From GCA-020343675 sp964462945 (GTDB lineage Bacteria; Planctomycetota; Phycisphaerae; Sedimentisphaerales; Anaerobacaceae): a stretch of 16,862 nt of DNA. The stretch lies in the NCBI GenBank assembly GCA_964462945.1, contig CAYWZW010000095.1:1-16862 (forward strand), read 5' to 3'. This document shows positions 12,564 through 16,862 of the stretch, piece after piece (the first letter of the stretch is position 1; each line of letters starts with the position of its first letter). The position numbers and the translations under genes were made by a program. A model generated the notes under the pieces. The model was given only the letters and a program-made list of their open reading frames with translations, was not told where the DNA came from and did no database searches.

Positions 12564-15428
12564 TTAGCTTTTCTTTTCCGCCGGGCGTCGCCCTGGCGAA
12601 GCCGGGTCGGCCGTTTTACAGGCTTGCCGGCGCGACATGATTGCGCAAATGAGGGCCATCACCGGTATAGCGACAACGCTCGACCACACCAGAGTGCTCC
12701 AGCCCGCAAGCGCAAACTGATGCACGTTCAACGCCACCAAAACGACCGCCGCCGTCGAAACAACCACGCACAACACACAATTACAACTTGGCTTCACCGG
12801 CTCAGCCATTACCTTAAACAATCTCCTCTCCAGCACGCGAATGATGGCGGGCAATATCAGCAGGGTCACGATCCCTGAAACCGCCTGGATGGCGCAGACA
12901 AATATTCCCACCGTCTTGTAGGGGACCAAAGGAGCCAGTAAGAGCGGCAGGAATCCAATCGCAATGACAATGACGTTCCGGCTAATGGCCCGCGCCGGCT
13001 CGCCAAACATCTCCGGGGAGGCCTGCCGCCATGAGCCGGCCTGCGAATAGGCGGCCTTGGCTCGCTCCAGAAAATGGATCGCAAAATCCACCGCCATCCC
13101 TAACGACAAAGCGCTGAGCACGGCCACAGGCATATCGTAATCCTTGCCCATCAAACCGATGATGCCGTAGATCGCCGCTATCGTGATCGTCAGCGGGAGC
13201 ATGCAAATCAGGCCCCAGAGGACCGAGCGGAAGAGAACCGCCATCATGATAAACACGATAATGAAGCTGCCCATGAACGATTGCAGCATCCCCCAGACCA
13301 TCTTATCCTGCCAGACGACGTTGATGTAGGTCAGGCCCGCCCAGTGATGTTGGAGCGGGACCGGCGGCGGATTCCTGCCGAAAAACTCATCCACGGCTTT
13401 CGCGACCTTTTGCATGTCCTTGTTGTCTCCGCTGGGCAACTGCATCCAGATGGTCGAATGCATGTAGTCCGCGGTGACCAGGTGCCACAAATCGTCCGGG
13501 TTATGACTGCTCTGAAACTGTAACAGACATTGCGCGACCGCCGCGGAGGTATCCGGAATCTTGTAATTTTCCGGCTTGCCGTCAATCAACTCCTGGTGCA
13601 CCTTCTTGGCGACGTCCGCCACGGAGTTGCTCTTTCCGACTAACCCCGTCTTGCCGAGATGCTCCTGAAGGGCCGCAATGTAGCGCAGCACGTCCGGTCG
13701 CTTGAAGACCTTGACGTTTTCCTTTTCCAGCTCAAAGAAGTCCACCACCTCATACCACAAATCGACGTCCTTTTCCTTCGCGGCGCCGCGCTTCTTCTGA
13801 GCGAACTGGCTCAGTGTGTCAAGCAGCTCATCCTTGCTTTGGGCCTGACCGGCCTGCTGCAGCAGCTCCGTCTCCACATCCGGGATCATGTTTGCCGCAT
13901 CGGGGAACTGCTCCTTGAGCTCCAGGAGCCTGCCCGAAAAGCGCTTGCGAAGATCGTCAATATAGCCGACAGGAATGGCCTTTGTCTCATTCGGGTCGAG
14001 CACCAAGTACGCCATGTAAGTCCCGCCGAAATGCTTGTTCAATTCGATATCCGCCCGGCGGATCGGGTGCTTCTTCGAGAACCACTTGACGGGATTGTCG
14101 TTGATCTGAACGCGGGTGATGCCATAGACGGCCACGGCTGCGATTATCGACATGACGATCAGAATCGGCTTGGCCTTTGAGTACGTGAAGCGCCCGCCCG
14201 CGCCCAGCAGTTTGCTGAGCGGACTTTGTTTTTCCGCATGCACGCTGGCCGCGCCGAAATTCTCCAGCGAGCTTTCCTTAATCATCATGATATACGCCGG
14301 CACAAAAGTTATGGTGCATACCCACGCGATCATAATGCCAACGGCCACAAATAGGCCGAACACCTGCACCGGCGGAATCGGCGTCAGCGCCAGAGAGGCA
14401 AAACCGGCCGCCGAGGTCAGCGACGTGTACAGCATCGGCGTAAACAGAGTGCTCATCACCTCGACCGTCGTCTTTTGTCTGCCTTTGCCTTTCGTGTAAA
14501 GCTCGAAGAACTCCGAGAGAATATGCACCGAGTCCACCACGGAGATCGGCATCAGAAAGATGGGGATCATCGAGCTCATAATGTGCACGGGATAGCCGAA
14601 CCCGATCAGCAGCCCCATCGTCGAAATTACCGAGACCATCGCCACAATCATTGGCGAGATGACCAGCACCAGCTTGCGGAAGAACAGCAACATCAAAACA
14701 AAAATCACCAGCATCGCCAACGGGGCGGATATCGCCATCTGCACGAACATCTCGTAGCCGAAGGTGTCCTCCGCTACGGGCAGGCCGGTGATGTGATATT
14801 CCTCATCCCCTTTGGCGAAGGTGGCTATTTTCTTCGTAAGTGCTTTGTACACATCGTGGCTCAAATCCTTGCTCGTCAGCGGCACGTACAGGCAAATCGC
14901 TTTTCCGTCCTCGGAGATGAGGGTCCCTTTCAGCATGGGGTTGGACATCGTTTTGTCTCTTATCTGTAGCGCTTCGGCCTGTGTCGCCGGCGGCTTGTTC
15001 ATGAGCCACTCGAATGTCACCACGCCCGGCCCGCCCTGGCCGAGATGATCGACCGTGGAAGGGGCCAGCAAATCGACTTCGATGACTCCCACCTGCTCAT
15101 TGGGATCCTCTTTGCTCGGCCAGCGCAGTGTTCTGGCGAACTCGGTCAGCTCGTATATCCTTGTTAATGACGAGGGATTGAACACGCCGTTGGGGTCTTT
15201 ATTGTTCACAATGCCAAGGACGACCATATCACTCAAAGCAAAACGTTCCTTGGTTTGATTGTGGAACACCCGCACAGGCTCGGCCTCCGAGAGCATGTTC
15301 TCAGGGTCCGTATCGATCCGAATCAGAGGGATCAGAGCGCCGAGCCCCAGCGTGAAGACCACCATAACAACGGCAACTAATTTGTAGTGCCGCAAGGAGT
15401 ATTCCGTGATCTTCTGCCCAAGCTGCAT
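12564..15428 (-). CDS. MMPL/RND-superfamily exporter (COG1033 type)
   Basis: A 954-residue proton-driven inner-membrane transporter, probably moving lipids or other hydrophobic molecules. TM1 is at about 17-36, with a periplasmic domain to about 228. A helix cluster at 229-382 contains the motif SVVDSVHIL with D299. The second half starts with TM7 near 421-437. Its periplasmic domain (about 440-712) is enlarged by a charged helical insert (about 490-650). The last cluster, 713-868, contains the matching LGMAVDFAIHF with D781. Two extra helices (about 883-902 and 910-930) follow, the first opening with CNCVLC, then a basic tail. The duplicated RND layout and paired Asp motifs are clear; the substrate is not. 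It has its own promoter and heads the operon with the DUF2892 and LolA-like genes. Confidence 0.9.
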   Translation of the reverse strand: MQLGQKITEYSLRHYKLVAVVMVVFTLGLGALIPLIRIDTDPENMLSEAEPVRVFHNQTKERFALSDMVVLGIVNNKDPNGVFNPSSLTRIYELTEFARTLRWPSKEDPNEQVGVIEVDLLAPSTVDHLGQGGPGVVTFEWLMNKPPATQAEALQIRDKTMSNPMLKGTLISEDGKAICLYVPLTSKDLSHDVYKALTKKIATFAKGDEEYHITGLPVAEDTFGYEMFVQMAISAPLAMLVIFVLMLLFFRKLVLVISPMIVAMVSVISTMGLLIGFGYPVHIMSSMIPIFLMPISVVDSVHILSEFFELYTKGKGRQKTTVEVMSTLFTPMLYTSLTSAAGFASLALTPIPPVQVFGLFVAVGIMIAWVCTITFVPAYIMMIKESSLENFGAASVHAEKQSPLSKLLGAGGRFTYSKAKPILIVMSIIAAVAVYGITRVQINDNPVKWFSKKHPIRRADIELNKHFGGTYMAYLVLDPNETKAIPVGYIDDLRKRFSGRLLELKEQFPDAANMIPDVETELLQQAGQAQSKDELLDTLSQFAQKKRGAAKEKDVDLWYEVVDFFELEKENVKVFKRPDVLRYIAALQEHLGKTGLVGKSNSVADVAKKVHQELIDGKPENYKIPDTSAAVAQCLLQFQSSHNPDDLWHLVTADYMHSTIWMQLPSGDNKDMQKVAKAVDEFFGRNPPPVPLQHHWAGLTYINVVWQDKMVWGMLQSFMGSFIIVFIMMAVLFRSVLWGLICMLPLTITIAAIYGIIGLMGKDYDMPVAVLSALSLGMAVDFAIHFLERAKAAYSQAGSWRQASPEMFGEPARAISRNVIVIAIGFLPLLLAPLVPYKTVGIFVCAIQAVSGIVTLLILPAIIRVLERRLFKVMAEPVKPSCNCVLCVVVSTAAVVLVALNVHQFALAGWSTLVWSSVVAIPVMALICAIMSRRQACKTADPASPGRRPAEKKS

Positions 15429-15459
15429 CTTTCATATCCGCCAAAAAATTGACTCGTTG

Positions 15460-15488
15460 ATTCTATTGGAAGTTGAATCGCCTTTCAA
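15460..15488 (-). promoter_or_regulatory. Sigma70-type promoter of the MMPL operon
   Basis: On the minus strand TTGAAA (15483-15488) and TAGAAT (15460-15465) are exactly 17 bases apart. Transcription would start near 15453, leaving a leader of about 25 bases before the MMPL ATG at 15428. This separates the exporter operon from the reductase gene upstream. Confidence 0.6.
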
Positions 15489-15586
15489 CCCTTTTGCATT
15501 TCTCGAGCGGTTGATGTTTGTCTGTTCGATTTCTCTGGCGCCTCTCCTTGAGAATCGGCAAACGATATTCCTACTAAATTGCTCGA

Positions 15587-16862
15587 TTAAGTAGCCTTTG
15601 TCACTGTCCGGTAAGTCGCGTACCCCCCCGACAAGTTCCTGACATCGAAACCATTCTGCTCCAGAATCCTGCACGCGATATAACTGCGAAGCCCGACGCC
15701 GCAATAGGCGTGAATCGTCCTATCCCTTGGCAGCTCATGCAATTTGTCGCGGAGCTGGTTCAGAGAGACATTTCTTGCGTTTGGAATGCCGCCTTTGGCA
15801 AATTCAGCGGGTGTGCGGACATCCAGAACGAAATCGTCCTCCTTGAGCTCGGTGAAATGCTTAACCTTGACCGTGCCGTCGAGTGTATTGGCCGCGACAT
15901 AACCGGCCATGTTGACCGGGTCCTTTGCGCTGCCGTATGGCGGAGCGTATGCCAGTTCCAGCTCCTGCAAATCAAAGACGGTCATGCCGGCTCGAATCGC
16001 CACGGCAAGGACGTCAATCCTTTTATCGACGCCGTCGCTACCGACAATCTGGGCCCCCAAAATCTTGCCGTCCGGTTTGGCGAATAACAGCTTGATATGC
16101 ATCTGTTTGGCGCCCGGATAATAGCCGGCGTGATTCGCGGGATGGAGATACACCTTCTCGTATTCGATGCTCGCTTCAGCTAAGGCGTTCTCGCTTGCCC
16201 CGGTCATCGCCACGGTCAAATCAAATACTTTCAGTATGGCCGTGCCCTGGGTGCCCTTGTATTTGCGATTCTTGCCGCACACATTATCCGCGACGATCCT
16301 GCCCTGTCTGTTTGCCGGCCCGGCCAGCGGAATCAAAGTGGCGTCGCCAAGAACGAAATTCCGCACCTCAACAGCATCCCCGACGGCGTAAATATCAGGA
16401 TCGCTCGTCCGCAAGTACTCATTGACCTTGATGCCGCCCTGATCGCCGATTTCCAGGCCGGCTTCCCGAGCCAGCTTCACTTCAGGCCGAACGCCAACCG
16501 TAAGCATGGCAAAGTCACAATCCAGCTCGCTTCCGGAGCGCAACTTGACTTTCAAAGATGAACCGGTTTGATGAAACGATGAGACACCGTCACCTAATCG
16601 CAAAGCGACGCCTCGCTCGTTTAGATGCTGCTGGAGGAACCAGGCCATTTCCTTGTCCAGACCCGGCATGACCTGATCAAGCATTTCCACGACTTCGACG
16701 GATAAGCCGCGAGCATGGAGATTCTCGGCCATTTCCAGGCCGATGTAGCCGGCTCCGACCACAACTGCCTTCCCGTGATCATGGGTGCTGATGAATTCAG
16801 AGATTCGGGCTTGGTTCAAAAACGCCTCACTTTGGGTAACAGTGGATGGGGAGTCACGGCTC
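15587..16862 (-). CDS. CoA-disulfide/persulfide reductase fused to a rhodanese domain (N terminus outside window)
   Basis: Flavin-dependent pyridine-nucleotide-disulfide oxidoreductase, related to NADH-dependent persulfide reductase (Npsr/CoADR-RHD). The frame stays open to the window edge, with no in-frame stop, so roughly 130-140 N-terminal residues, including the first FAD motif and the redox cysteine, are not visible. Numbering from TTG at 16817-16819: NAD(P)H-binding AVVVGAGYIGLEMAENL (18-34), the second FAD motif TSDPDIYAVGDAVEV, the dimerisation domain, and AYAPPYGSAKDPVNMAGYVA, a signature of this subfamily. The C-terminal rhodanese domain has FVLDVRTPAEF and active-site loop YCGVGLRS with C373. 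A role in reducing CoA- or glutathione-persulfides is inferred. A 158-base spacer with a promoter separates it from the exporter operon. Confidence 0.9.
   Translation of the reverse strand, partial: SRDSPSTVTQSEAFLNQARISEFISTHDHGKAVVVGAGYIGLEMAENLHARGLSVEVVEMLDQVMPGLDKEMAWFLQQHLNERGVALRLGDGVSSFHQTGSSLKVKLRSGSELDCDFAMLTVGVRPEVKLAREAGLEIGDQGGIKVNEYLRTSDPDIYAVGDAVEVRNFVLGDATLIPLAGPANRQGRIVADNVCGKNRKYKGTQGTAILKVFDLTVAMTGASENALAEASIEYEKVYLHPANHAGYYPGAKQMHIKLLFAKPDGKILGAQIVGSDGVDKRIDVLAVAIRAGMTVFDLQELELAYAPPYGSAKDPVNMAGYVAANTLDGTVKVKHFTELKEDDFVLDVRTPAEFAKGGIPNARNVSLNQLRDKLHELPRDRTIHAYCGVGLRSYIACRILEQNGFDVRNLSGGYATYRTVTKAT

Overview
The window reads as a chromosomal segment of a Gram-negative bacterium, most likely a planctomycete of the Phycisphaerae type. 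This is an inference from gene order: glmU, prs, rplY, pth, rpsF, ssb, rpsR and rplI run in one direction, a layout I associate with Planctomycetes. An outer-membrane barrel protein and a RND/MMPL exporter show a two-membrane envelope. No phage, insertion sequence, CRISPR array or rRNA was seen.

Left part, plus strand (1-3306): rlmN (23S rRNA/tRNA adenine methylation), a PfkB-family sugar-phosphate kinase, and a secreted metallophosphoesterase-like gene split by an in-frame amber codon. A 419-base spacer follows. It holds a good sigma70-type promoter and leads to tRNA-Gln(TTG).

Centre, plus strand (3726-9225): tRNA-Gln, then a long housekeeping run. glmU makes UDP-GlcNAc for the envelope, and prs makes PRPP and overlaps the glmU end. 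These are followed by ribosomal protein bL25/CTC, peptidyl-tRNA hydrolase, bS6, single-strand DNA-binding protein, bS18 and bL9. Several spacers carry a short ATACGA-type motif. The rpsF leader and the ssb-rpsR spacer can fold into hairpins.

Right part, minus strand (9222-16862): a DUF1302-like outer-membrane barrel whose stop codon overlaps the rplI stop. Next is a decayed patch: an intact minimal nucleotidyltransferase, a HEPN/DUF86 partner reduced to 29 codons, and a start-less fragment of an unidentified gene. Then come a LolA-like outer-membrane lipoprotein-sorting protein, a small DUF2892 membrane protein and a 954-residue MMPL/RND exporter, which form one operon with its own promoter. 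At the edge is the C-terminal three quarters of a CoA-disulfide/persulfide reductase fused to a rhodanese domain. The exporter, periplasmic carrier and outer-membrane barrel could form one lipid or hydrophobic-substrate export path, now interrupted by the toxin-antitoxin debris.

No wholly new system could be demonstrated. The best candidates for a second look are the internally deleted HEPN gene beside an intact nucleotidyltransferase, the amber-interrupted phosphoesterase, the recurring ATACGA spacer motif, and the exporter cluster.
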